Part shown: positions 1-11,012 of the stretch, one piece after another | How the letters are laid out: each line of letters begins with the position of its first letter | Numbering within the stretch: position 1 is the stretch's first letter | Origin: Aurelia coerulea | Lineage: Eukaryota > Cnidaria > Scyphozoa > Semaeostomeae > Ulmaridae | Direction: 5' to 3' | Assembly (NCBI GenBank): GCA_039566865.1 | Contig: CM076943.1 | Location: 20,122,501-20,186,500 of the forward strand | DNA: 64,000 nt | The notes under the pieces: generated by a model | Database searches by the model: none | What the model was told of the DNA's origin: nothing | The model's input: the letters and a program-made list of their open reading frames with translations, nothing else | Position numbers and translations under genes: made by a program

Positions 1-1262
1 GGACTGAGGAGAGCGCGGCCCATTCTGACAGCCTTGGCAACAAGTAGGAAATCTGGGGAATCCCACCCTCTGCAGTAGTGAGTGTATGGCTAGAGGCTCG
101 CTCGCATCTCTCTCCAAACTCAAGTTATTTTAGATTTACTTGCAACTTCCAACAGTTATGCGATGCTTGTTTAGTATGGTAAGTGTTTTCTTTTGATTAT
201 TTAGCCGTTTTGTCATCTTTTCGCTCGTTTGTAAATGTATTTCAGTTTGAGGCGGCTCAAGTTAGGCCTATTGATCTTGCATCATCTTCCTCGACTTCAA
301 TTGACTTCGTTTTACCTGTTTATTGCTTGTCGAATTTATCAACACAGAACACAATTTCATTGTGAGTCTTTAGCTGATTCTAAACAATGCTTTTCATTTG
401 CTTGCATTGTCGTAAATGCATTCAATAATCTAGTATACAAGCAAAACTTTATCATAGGTGGGCTAGGCCTAAACTGAGCCGTTTCAAAGTCGAGGGAAAG
501 TACATGAAATAAAGTGGCTTAAAATACACTCACAAATGGGAGGAGAGATGAAAAGACAGCTGAATAATCCAGAAAAACAGTTACCATACTTCTTGAAAGT
601 TAAGCATATGGCTCAAATCTTTCACATCTTTAAAAAGGTGGCTGTAAAATTCAATTACTTTTTTCTTTTAATTGAATTGCTCCAAAGGAACTTAGGGCAC
701 TTTGCTGTAAATCTACCGTGGCAATTTATTGATATCTTGATTAATTTCAAAATGGCGCCTTTTTGATTATTTTTTAAAAAATTCATGGAAAATTGTGAAA
801 AATTTTAAATCATCGTAGATCCTACGTCAAAAGAGACAAAATGATACAATCTTCAAGAAAAGCGTAGTTTTTAGAGGTCCACACTATGGTGGCAAGCAGA
901 AATCTGTAGATTTTCTGGTTTAGGATTTAGAAATTTGATGATGTCACATCCTCAAAAATAATAAATGCCGCCATTTTGAAATCAATCAAGATAGCAATAA
1001 ATTGCCACGACAGATTCGCAGCAAAATATCCTAAGTTCCATTCAAGCCTTTTGATTCCAAGAAAAACGTGGTAGAATTTTACACCCACCGTTTAAAAATT
1101 TGAGCCCTATGCTTGAAAGTTATGGTTAATATCGAAAATAATTCGAGTTTGGAGGGAGATGCGAGCGAGCCGCAAACCGTACACTTTGCACTGCAGAAGA
1201 GGGGATTCCCTAGATTTCCCTGTTGCCAAGGCCTTCTGAATGGGCCGCGCTCTCCTCAGTCT
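1..1262. mobile_element. Foldback element, left end at window edge, carrying a nested element
   Basis: Bases 1-125 and 1140-1262 are inverted copies of each other. Both contain GAGGAGAGCGCGGCCCATTC, TTGGCAAC and GCGAGCGAG-type blocks, in opposite orientation. The arms enclose about 1 kb in which a separate palindromic element (603-1113) has inserted. The left end may lie just outside the window, so no target duplication can be tested. No coding potential is seen. Confidence 0.7.
603..1113. mobile_element. Palindromic MITE, AGCATAGGG-ended family, copy 1
   Basis: The two halves are inverted copies that run from AGCATATGGCTC to GAGCCCTATGCT. The internal blocks AAATTTGATGATGTCA and GGCAATTTATTGATATC (and their complements) recur in all family members. 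A perfect 9-bp direct repeat TGAAAGTTA flanks it (594-602 and 1114-1122), which reads as a target-site duplication. Sister copies are at 2393, 46433 and 57259. No ORF of note; non-autonomous. Confidence 0.85.
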
Positions 1263-1298
1263 CTTTCTCCAAATTGCGAAATGGTCTATTAACTGGAT

Positions 1299-4200
1299 CT
1301 ATATTTGAGTATTGTATACAAATAATATCATGAGATTAAGCAAAATGAAATAGCGATGAGAATTTACAGCGTTAGCTTTACTTTTAATGGAGTTTAATGT
1401 TTCGAATACTGTCACTACATCATCGGTAATAAGTCGCTCTGTTCCAGTTTTCAAAATAGCACGAATCTTTTTGTTGGTAGCTTTCTTATCCAGGCTTACT
1501 TCACTGTTATAATAGCTCAAGATTGTCCCAGTTGAAATTGAAGGGTTGTAATTCTTTTTAGCGACCATCGACGTTTTGGTGGTACTTCCATTTTGATATA
1601 TTGGGTTGTCAATTATATCAAAGCTAGCATCAATAAGAGAGGCATTAACAGACTTCGTAATGATGCCTGTTTCAAGAAGGTATGGCAGAAAATGTATAAC
1701 TTTCGGTGCAGTTTTTAAGTAGCAGTCTCTAAGGCCATTCAAATCGGTAAATTCTCTTCGGATTTTTTCAGCTACTGTTGCATCGTAGAATTCTTTTTTA
1801 AACCACCAGCTACTCACCACGTTTGGGTTCTCATGATTAAGAGCCAGCAACTTAAAAGGGTCAGATGATGCCACGATTACCTCCTTCTCTAAACCTAGTT
1901 GTCTGATTAACTTTCCAGTCGCTGTGCCCATCTGTAAAGCACGGTATCTCTCTACTGGAGCCACTGGAGGCGCATCGGTTGGCACAAGCTGAAATTATGA
2001 ATAGTTGTAATGAAAATCCTCACAATATACCCACTACATAAAGTTACCACAACAACAAGACTGCATTTTTTCACACTTTTACTTGAAAAGAATCGTTTGC
2101 TCACTAGGTATTTTGAGCAACTATCAGTCTATCAATAGCGATAACTACAACTATGTAATCAGTCGGCAAAATCTGTTATTAGGAAATTTGCCAATTCTAG
2201 ACAGGGTTCCATTATTTTCGTTTTCAAATTGAATTTCTGCAAAACAACAAGACAAAGTCACCAAAATTGTGAAAAATAGCTAAATTCATTCAGAATCATG
2301 GGCAAAATGGCAGCTGGGTTTAGACAAAAATGCCATGACTATGGAAAAACGTTCTTCATCATTGGATACTATCTCCGTCAGCAGCAGAATGTAGCATAGG
2401 TTCCAAATCTTTGAAAAGGCTGGTGTAAATTGAGTGACCTATTTCTTTGAACTGAATGACTTCAAAGAAACTTTAGCTAATTCTCTATAATTCTACCGTT
2501 GGAATTTTCTGAAATTTTCAATATTTTCATATGTTCAGTGTTTTTCTTCTTTTTCAAGAATTCAACAAAAATTTTCAAAAAAAACTTAAAACCATCGCAA
2601 TTTCTAGACCATTTCACGCAACATGAAGTAATTTCGAAGAAAACCATAGTTAATGAATGCCTACAATATGGTATCAAGCAAAAGTCTGTCACTCATCTGG
2701 TTTATGATTTAGAAATTTGATTACGTCACATCCTAAAATGAGCTGAAATGGAAAATATGCTGTAATTTTGAAAAATATTCAAAATTTCTGGAAAGTCCAA
2801 CGGTAGAATTATAGATAAGTATCTAAAATTTCTTTCAAGCCATTCAATCAGAAGAAATAGGTCATTGAATTTTACACCCACCTTTTTACGCCGAGTTAAA
2901 GATTTGGAACCTATGCTGCAGAATTTCAGAATGTGCACTCGCATGTTTCAACTCTCGCCAGACTTCATGCAGGGCATGAAAACTCACGCAACTATGTGAC
3001 CGGACGGCGGTCGCAGGAAATTTTCAATTCATACTATCCTGCAGGAAACTTCCAAACGTTTTCCCTTTTCATGTATCATTTTTGTTTCGCATTTGATTTT
3101 ACAAATTTAGGGCCTGATTATATGGAGGCGGGCTAGTCCGGCAGACGGGCTGGCTCGTTTGCCGAGATGCGATTTAGATTGGTATTATATGCGAAAAGAG
3201 AGGTGACAGTATAGTATTATGAAGGAAAACTGCGCATGCTCCATTGTGCATTTTCAGCCCGTTTACCGGGCTGGCTCGATTTGATGCAATTACATGGAGA
3301 CGAGCCAGCCCGTTTAGCGAGCAAGCCCGCTTGCATCGAAGTGAGCCAGCTCGCTTACCGGGCTGGCTCACTTCCATGTAATAGCAATCGACATTTTATG
3401 TGGAATAGACCATGGAAGTGAGCTGGCTCGTTTGCCAAGCCAGCTCGCCTAATATAATCAGGCCCTTTAAGCATAGTAAAGTCAAGCAAATGTAAGTGTA
3501 CTTTATGTAACAAATATGAGATCAGCGAAGTACTTGATTTTGCCTCATATCTTTTCAAAAATCATAATGCTTCCTTTTATTGGTTTCAATTTCATCCAAA
3601 TCCAATATATGCTATGGACATGGGGAGTTTAAAAGCTATCGTTGGAATGTATCATTAATCTTTTATCCGAATAATACGTAGCTCTACATCCCAGTGTTTG
3701 CAAGATGATATTTTGAAAGGTGATTCGTGCTGGTTGGAGCCAGTTTTTAATGGCGATATCATACAGGGTGTCTCAGAAAAATTGTTCGACGTTTGATTAA
3801 ATGTTAAAAAATAACGATGAAATATACAGGCTCTTGGTTAGATAACCCTGTTTCTAAGATTTTAAATTCATTTTAGACGCCAGAATCTTGCGAATCCGCT
3901 AAGAATTCACGGAGTTACAAGCTTTTGAAGTTGAAGTTTGTGCGAAAGCTGAAACCAGACGCCCTTAACTGACTTGTTTTCCTAAAAGACATCCTAAAAT
4001 CGAGGTAAAAAAGAAGCCTTCCCAATGTTTTACCTCTCATTGATATCAGAGCAAACCAGATAGGACTTCAAAAATTCCTTAATTGTTGCAACCGTTGCCA
4101 AATTTTACTTAAGAAAGCAAGTATCCAAAAACATGGAATGAAAACTTAATCAATGAGAGCTGGGCAATTCCAAATTGTGCTGAACAGGATTCCTCTAAGC

Positions 4201-7200
4201 ATCCATAACCTTGATTTAATGTTATAGAGAGCTAGTTTATCGAAAGTGCATTTACATTCCATTTGATCTGCTTTGAATTAACGAAATTCTACTTTCACCA
4301 CATACGCAATTTAGGGGCGTCTGGTTTCAGCTTTCGCAGAAACTTGAAATTCAAAAACTCGTAACTCCGTGAATATTTAACCGATTTGCTACATTCTGGT
4401 GTCTAAAATCAATTTAAAATCTCAGCAATATGGTTATCTTACCATGGAGCCCGTTCATTATTTCGTTATTTTTTGTATTTAATCAAACGTCGAACAATTT
4501 TTTTGGGACACCCTGTAGATGAAAGCATATTCTATCATTCTATTCTTGCAGGATATGGTCGCATGACTGGAAAATTGGAAGACCAAACTGGACAATAATT
4601 ACACTGTCAGAGCAATATTAATGGATTTATCGAAAGCTTTTGACTCCTATTTAAAACGGCGCAGACAATCGGTTCGAATAAACAATGTTCACAGCAACTA
4701 TCAATCTGTTTTATCAGAGGTTCCTCAAGGACCCGTCTTAGGCCCTATTCTTTTCAACTTCAATCTTAATGACCTGTTTCATTTCATCCAAAAATTGATG
4801 TGTTAGAAAAGGAGGCATGCATTGCTCTCACATGGCTCGATAGAAATGAAATGATCGCTAGCCTAGAAAAACTCCGCGCACTTCTCGTAAAAAACGATCA
4901 AACCGACCACATGATTTGCTTATAGCAAAACTCCATGCATATGGTTTCGATGAAAATTCTCTGGTCTTTATTTACTCCTATTTAAAACGGCGCAGACAAT
5001 CGGTTCGAATAAACAATGTTCACAGCAACTATCAATCTGTTTTATCAGGGGTTCCTCAAGGATCCGTCTTAGGCCCTATTCTTTTCAATTTCAATATTAA
5101 TGACCTGTTTCATTTCATCAAAAAATTGATGTGTTAGAAAAGGAGGCATGCATTGCTCTCACATGGCTCGATCGAAATGAAATGATCGCTAGCCCAGAAA
5201 AATTCCACACATTTCTCGTAAAAAGGATCAAACTGACACCACTGGGCATAGTATTTCTATTCAAGGGAAAACGATTAAATCTGAAGCTTCAGTAAAGTTG
5301 CAAATCTCGACCATAAACTAAACTTTGACCTCCACATATCTGATCTTTGCAAAAAAGAAGCAACCCAGCAAAATGTACTAAAACGACTAAAATCTTTCTT
5401 GGTTTTGCGGAGAAAAAGTACTCATCCAAAGCTTTGCCTTTTCTAACTTTAACCGCTGCCCTTTAGTATGGTTTTTCTCATCAGCTATGGATAAGATCGA
5501 AAAAATACAGGAAAGAGCCCTACGTTTTCTTTATGATGACCATAATTCTTCTTATGAAGAACTACTTGGCAAATCAGTTAAATGCACAATGCATGTAAAA
5601 AGGCTAAGATACCTCTGCACTGAGATTTTCGAAACTGAACCAGCTAAAATCCTGAATTCATGCAAAATATTTTCGAAACAAGAACCTCCAATCGACCTTC
5701 ACGTCGTCAAAATGATTTGCAGCACTATAGGCCCAGCCAAACAACGTTCGGTTTAAATAGTCTCAGGTCTCTTGGGCCGCAGATTTGGAATCTTCTGCCA
5801 GATGATATAAAATCAGCAGAAAATCTGGTCCAATTCAAAAGGCTAACCAAGAGCTGGGATGGGGCCACCTGCAGATGCAATGTATGCCTTCGAAATTAAT
5901 CCTGTAGATCATTTATTCAAGATATTTATCAATTTGCATTTTCTTAAATAATCGAATTAGACTAGTTGCTAAACTAGTTGCTTTTGTAGCTAACAATTTT
6001 TCGATTTAAAATGAAAGACACACACACACGCTTGAATGAAAATACTTTGTCATATCCTGCCACAGTTTGGGATAGCTGGATTTCGGGAGTCAAGAATGGA
6101 CTAAAAGAGAAAAGATGTTCTTACCTCAATATAAATGACAACACCTTTTCCTCTTACATTATTCAATACATCTCTCAGTAGACGGATGTTAGCAGTTTCC
6201 TTATAACTCACTGTCTCCTTTCCTGAAAGATACAGAGTACTACATCAAAATCCTAATTTATTTTCTCAAGAAATTTTTCAGATTTTAGTAAATTTGGGAT
6301 CTTTTCCAAACAGGAATAAATGACACTGTTTATTGAAAGATTTGCTGTCTTGAAAAGTACACTTGAATGGTGTATGATACTTTTTTCCACTATTTTTTGT
6401 CTTCTCCTTGTGAAATTACGTATTCAAATAAGCAATTTGAGCAAAGTGCTGTCATATCGCGCAAACGAAAATGAGGCTGTGTGATTATTTTTCGCCTCTT
6501 TATCATAGCAAGCCTCTTTATCATGTTCTCATGCTAACGCATGAATACACGATAAAGAGGCTAGCAGCCATTAAGAGGCGAAAAACAATCGCACAGCCTC
6601 CTTTTCGTTTGCGTGATGTGACGTCACTTCGCTCAAACTGCTCATTTGAATACGTAATTTCACAAGGAGAAGGCGAAAAATAGTGGAAAAAGTATCATTA
6701 CATCATTCATAGCGGTATTATCTTGTATTTAATCATCTTAATCATCAATCATACCAACCCCGGACTTGTCCTTTAAAGCTTAACTGTGTACAACAGTTTA
6801 GAATGTATCTCCTATTTACCGTATTTGACATTTTTCTGCAACTTGAGCTTTGACACTGCATTGTAGCTTGCCTTCCGTATTTCAGCATCTACTCCAGTCA
6901 GCCGCTGCAATGAATATAAAAATCAAACAAAGGTCTGAATGACTAGGAACAGTACAGACAGTATACTATACTAAATCCTTTTACAGTATAGTACTAATTA
7001 GAACAAACTAAAGAAGTCAAAACCATTGGAGAACCTTAAACAGCCCCCCTATAAAACAGTCTCTATAGATTTATGGTGCGTGGTAAAATGATTTTGACAA
7101 AATGAAAAACGTAACTAACTGATTGCTTTTTAATGAAGGTTGGGTCATTCTTCTCAAGTTGTATGTATTTCAGATTTAAGTATTTCAAAAATGAATTCCA

Positions 7201-7919
7201 TAGGCTCTCTTCTAATTTCAATTATCAGGTCCAGTTCTCTAAAGAACTTCTTTCTTGTCAGAGATGTCTAAACAGACACTTTTGCAGCCCCTTTTTGTGC
7301 AGGTTTTAGATAACAAAATGGAGCTAAAATATTTAAAGGACTTTCGAAAAAACTATCAAATGTTTGAAATAAAAAATAGCAATTTACTGTTACAGCTACA
7401 GGCCTTGCACACAATTAACGTGGTTTTCCCGCCTAAGAATGCATAAGAATTCTTAAGAATACTCTTCTGGCAATTCTTGTTTCAAAATGTACCACCTCCC
7501 ATGTGACTCAAGATTCTAATCAGATTAATATGAAGAAATTCTTGAAAATTCTTAAGAATTTGTCATGTCTACAGTATGTAGGCAAGGCCCCTGCTGTATG
7601 GTGGGCTATTAGACCTTGAACTGCAAATGGTGTAGATGCGATATGTACTTGTGTATCATAAGTACCTTGAGATTTTTATCCCCAAATAAAATAAGCTGCT
7701 CGTCTGATGTTATTTGCACTTGCATGTGAATGCCTTGAAACTTCCTATGAATGACATCGTTCATTCCCTCCAGTGTATTTTCTTGATAATTCCTAATATT
7801 TCCTTTATAACCAATGAGTGCTGGTTTTTTTATTCTGTTGTATACATGGTCAGATGGAATGGGTGTAGTCTTGACCCCTTTGAAGCATGTGCTTGTGTAT
7901 CCATAAGACACTTGAAGTA
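1299..7919 (-). CDS. GDPD-fold protein with lost catalytic residues (5' end missing)
   Basis: Spliced minus-strand gene. Exons, in order of transcription: 7666-7919, 6820-6904, 6125-6222, 1299-1988. Each has AG/GT borders and the phases agree (1, 0, 0). The product (at least 375 residues) follows the GDPD TIM-barrel from its first strand (PALIGYKGN) through QENTLEGM, GIHMQVQIT, LFGDKNLKRLTGV, VVIYIEL, ASSDPFKLLALNHENPN to ERLITDDVVTVFETL. The family normally hydrolyses glycerophosphodiesters using His-Arg in the first strand, an ExD metal pair and a His in FHD. Here these read YK, HxQ and FGD; only the later Glu (YIEL) remains. I infer a non-catalytic or repurposed protein, or a decaying gene. 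The reading frame stays open over all four exons, which argues against simple decay. A hydrophobic C-terminal stretch (YFILLNLMILF) before the stop could be a membrane or GPI-type signal. The first exon begins at a strong acceptor, so upstream exons must exist; I did not find them. Confidence 0.72.
2393..2917. mobile_element. Palindromic MITE, AGCATAGG family, copy 2 (in GDPD-like gene intron)
   Basis: Runs from AGCATAGGTTCCAAATC to its inverted counterpart GGAACCTATGCT. Flanks are GCAGAATGT and GCAGAATTT, a 9-bp target duplication with one mismatch. It lies in the 4.1-kb last intron of the GDPD-like gene. Confidence 0.82.
3110..3465. mobile_element. MITE with GGGCCTGATTATAT inverted ends
   Basis: Ends GGGCCTGATTATAT / ATATAATCAGGCCC are perfect inverted repeats, flanked on both sides by TTTA (3106-3109, 3466-3469). 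The interior is GC-rich and made of inverted and direct copies of a GAGCCAGCCCG / CGGGCTGGCTC unit, unlike the AT-rich surroundings. Short ORFs across it are readings of the repeat. Confidence 0.8.
3764..4515. mobile_element. Foldback MITE, CAGGGTGTC ends, TA target (mariner-like)
   Basis: The left end CAGGGTGTCTCAGAAAAATT matches the inverted right end in all but a few bases. TA dinucleotides flank both ends (3762-3763, 4516-4517), as for Tc1/mariner-type insertions. The arms continue inward for over 200 bp, both carrying a GTCTGGTTTCAGCTTTCGC block. No transposase ORF. A half copy is at 58000-58453. Confidence 0.82.
4621..5900 (+). pseudogene. Broken LINE (CR1/Jockey-like) with duplicated reverse-transcriptase segment
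   Basis: The segments from 4643 and from 4974 both encode SYLKRRRQSVRINNVHSNYQ followed by VPQG[S/P]VLGPILFN, the reverse transcriptase block that precedes the active site. Both stop at the same KLMC stop before any YxDD. The first copy lacks the stretch read between them (DLLIAKLHAYGFDENSLVFIY in the second). From 5487 and 5660, in two frames, the usual LINE C-terminal tail follows (IEKIQERALRFLYDDH, then LGPQIWNLLPDDIKSA). Frameshifts, stops and the internal duplication mark it as dead. It lies in an intron of the minus-strand GDPD-like gene. Confidence 0.8.
6365..6776. mobile_element. Palindromic element (GGACTTGTCC-ended family), left tip missing
   Basis: Inverted arms share GTGAAATTACGTATTCAAAT, GCAAACGAAAATGAGGCTGT and CCTCTTTATC blocks. 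The right arm extends to CCGGACTTGTCCTTT. A half copy starting AAGGACAAGTCCGCGG at 18475 shows the missing left end. It lies between two exons of the GDPD-like gene. Confidence 0.7.
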
Positions 7920-8569
7920 CTGTCAATGAAGAGAGAGAACTCAAAATACCAAGGGGCATTTCATTCCCAAAAATCTAATACTCCATTGGCAAAAATCCTT
8001 TTGTTTTCAAGAAAAATCCATCAAAAATCCTCTCATTCTAAAAAATCTTATACGCTTTTTCAAGTGAGTGATTTGCTCCTCGTAAAATACAACAAAATTC
8101 TTGCATACATCCAATGATTTTGAAAGCCACATTGGATTACAATGCATTGAATGGGATTCACAGATTAAAATAATTTGTTAAAATGGAATGCATATTTTCA
8201 TGTGGTAACATTTACATCTTTTCTGAAAATAACAAAAAGTATTGTTTGGATAACAAACATGCACATCTGGGGCGCCTTAGGATTGAATGCAGTACTGTCA
8301 TATACTACACACTATTCATGTGCTATATTTGTTATATTTCACAGATTGCATTTGACTTTCATAGGCATTCACCATGTTTACATTTGATATTCAATTTATT
8401 TTACAAAGGCATTGGCCTATTTTTGTATTGTACTTGTTAATCATCAAGAATGTGGAATTTTCCACAATGAGCAAATCAATAGGCAATGATGATATCCATA
8501 AGAAAATTGTTGATCTATTGTATTCTATTGTTTTCTGTTGTTTTTTTCACAAACAGAACACTGTAAGTT

Positions 8570-8860
8570 TGTCAGTAAATTTGAAGCTGCCTAGTCTTTT
8601 GTATAGAAGGATCCGGGGCGACCTTATTCAAGTCTACAAATATACGCATAACCATTATGACACTGAAAGCCTGTTTCATATTGAGGAAGAAAGTAGAACT
8701 CGCGGCCACAACCTAAAAATTGTTAAAGAGCACTGCAGAAAAGATGTAAGGAAGAGGTTTTTCAGCCTGAGGATCAACACTTTATGGAATAAGCTACCAT
8801 CTAACATTGTAAATGCGTTGCGGTCACGCTAAATTCATTCAAGAACCAACCATGGTCAGA
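8570..8860 (+). pseudogene. LINE (CR1/L2-like) C-terminal fragment
   Basis: Encodes LPSLLYRRIRGDLIQVYKYT ... TRGHNLKIVKEHCRKDVRKRFF ... NTLWNKLPSNIVNA, the conserved tail of CR1/L2-type non-LTR polyproteins. The expected continuation TLNSFKNQ appears only in another frame, so there is a frameshift near 8818. The fragment ends where the large foldback element begins. Confidence 0.72.
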
Positions 8861-9154
8861 GCGCTAGCCAGAATATAGACAACCAGAATATAGGCAACAG
8901 CCAGAGTATACACAAAAATGCTTACCTCTCCTTTGTGAAAAACCAAATTCAAAAACTGACGCCACGGCGTTGTAGAGCACACTCAGAGCTTTAATTTGAG
9001 CCCAACTTCATTAATTTACCTTCAACACAAGTTGATTTACAAACGAAATTAAATTCAGCGATTTGACATACGGGCCTAAGCGGTAAAAGTTGCTTCGAGC
9101 ACTCCCTCGCAATCCCCAGAATATCGGCAAAAAGTGTCTCTTCAGAGATAACCA

Positions 9155-9925
9155 CTCCTCCGCAGTGCCCAGAAAATAGACAAAACAACGAGAAGTTGCT
9201 GCCCCGCAGCAGAGAGCCAGAAAATCGGCAAATTCTTGGAAGAGCACTGCTTATCCGCCTTCGCAGTTACCAGAAAATAGACAAAACAATGAGAAGTTGC
9301 TGCCCCGCAACAGAGCGCCAGAAAATCGGCAAATTCTTGGAAGAGCACCACTCCTGCGCAGCGCCCAGAAAATAGACAAAACAATGAGAAGTTGCTGCCC
9401 CGCAGCACAGAGCCAGAAAATCGGCAAATTCTTGGAAGAGCACTGCTTATCCGCCTTCGCAGTCACCAGAAAATAGACAAAACAATGAGAAGTTGCTGCC
9501 CCGCAACAGAGCGCCAGAAAATCGGCAAATTCTTGGAAGAGCACCACTCCTGTGCAGCGCCCAGAAAATAGACAAAACAATGAGAAGTTGCTGCCCCGCA
9601 ACAGAGCGCCAGAAAATCGGCAAATTCTTGGAAGAGCACCACTCCTCCGCAGTGCCCAGAAAATAGACAAAACAATGAGAAGTTGCTGCCCCGCAAAAGA
9701 GCGCCAGAAAATCGGCAACTTCTTGGAAGAGCACTGCTTATCCGCCTTCGCAGTTACCAGAAAATAGACAAAAACAATGAGAAGTTGCTGCCCCGCAACA
9801 GAGCGCCAGAAAATCGGCAAATTCTTTGAAGAGCACCACTTCTCCGCAGTGCCCAGAAAATAGACAAAACAATGAGAAGTTGCTGCCCCGCAACAGAGTG
9901 CCAGAAAATCGGCAAATTCTCTGAA
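9155..9925 (+). repeat. 95-bp satellite array, left arm of the giant foldback
   Basis: About eight copies of a roughly 95-bp unit. Its landmarks are CCCAGAAAATAGACAAAACA, GAAGTTGCTGCCCCGCAACA and CCAGAAAATCGGCAAATTC. Some units carry an alternative tail (GCTTATCCGCCTTCGCAG). Long open frames across it (GSNFSLFCLFSG-type peptides in several frames) come from a repeat length not divisible by three and low stop content; they are not genes. Confidence 0.9.
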
Positions 9926-10299
9926 GATGTCTTCTCTTACATTTTTACCATTCACTATTGACCCTATCCCTATTCACTATTCACTATTGACCCTATCCCT
10001 ATTCACTAATTTCGGATCATGACCTTATAATTCTTGATACTTTCCACAAAGCAAAACTTTGTATTTGGTTTATTCCCAATCTATTTAGCGATATACTAAA
10101 CGGAATAAAAGAATGAAGCCCCATTTAGACGACAAGCGATGTGGAAAAATGTGTGGATGCTGCCTGGTCATTGAACAATACAATCTTGTGTCGTATTATT
10201 TGTACCTTAAAATTAGATATGTTGCCATAGGTATGGTTATAAATGCAACTGTAGGCTCTGCAAAACATATATTCAAAGAGTTGGGTTTCTAACATGACA

Positions 10300-10689
10300 A
10301 GCATTTCATGGGCCTTCTCGCAAGGATGGGGGTGGTGCACTGCTTCTCATTGAGTTAGCGGATGTGCTGTGCGGGATGTGAGGTCCCCTTCACGATGCAG
10401 GCACTGGGCTGCGGTTGAACTGGGAAATTGTGCCCCAGCGGCGACCGCAGTTTAGGATATGCGTGTGGGGGTTCCCTCGCGCAGTGTGTCCGCTGTCTCT
10501 CTAGGAGGTGGGCGTCGCTCCATACCTTGTATTAGGGATGCATGATTATGTGTATCTTGTAAATAATCCACTACATGCTTCTAATTGATTAACTTTAGGA
10601 ATTTGTAAATTTTGTGAAGTAGGTAGGCCTAAATTAGCTGTAATTTAGCTACTCTTCTTATGTTATGTTATGCTACGTTAAATAAATTA

Positions 10690-10740
<51 letters not shown>
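10300..10740 (+). repeat. Probable LINE 3' end with (GAT)n tail
   Basis: A GC-rich stretch (10330-10520) unlike its surroundings leads into an AATAAATTA-type sequence and a perfect (ATG/GAT)n microsatellite at about 10691-10739. This is typical of the 3' terminus of a non-LTR element. No coding part is left. It sits in the loop of the giant foldback. Confidence 0.5.
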
Positions 10741-11012
10741 GCCGATTATTTGCCGATTATTTGCACCTTAAAATTAGATATGTTGCTTGGCCTTTGAAGA
10801 ACACAATTTTGTGTCGTAGCATTTGCACTTTAATCAGATAATAATGATGGATTTCGTTGATAAATACAGATATTTGACAGAAAATATGAATATTCAAAGA
10901 CTGAATTTCTATTTGTCTACACTCTACACGGATATTTGAGAGACAGAATAAGCTGGTAACAATGTAAGAGAAGACATCTTCAGAGAATTTGCCGATTTTC
11001 TGGCGCTCTGTT

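Noticed and set aside
7609..7959. MPLGILSSLSSL as the true start of the GDPD-like protein
   Set aside because: The sequence just before 7919 (CTCTCTCTTCATTGACAG) is a strong acceptor, so this Met is probably intronic.
9251..9955. 234-codon minus-strand frame (GSNFSLFCLFSG-type repeats)
   Set aside because: It is the 95-bp satellite read through; the same peptide appears in several frames because 95 is not a multiple of three. No coding bias independent of the repeat.
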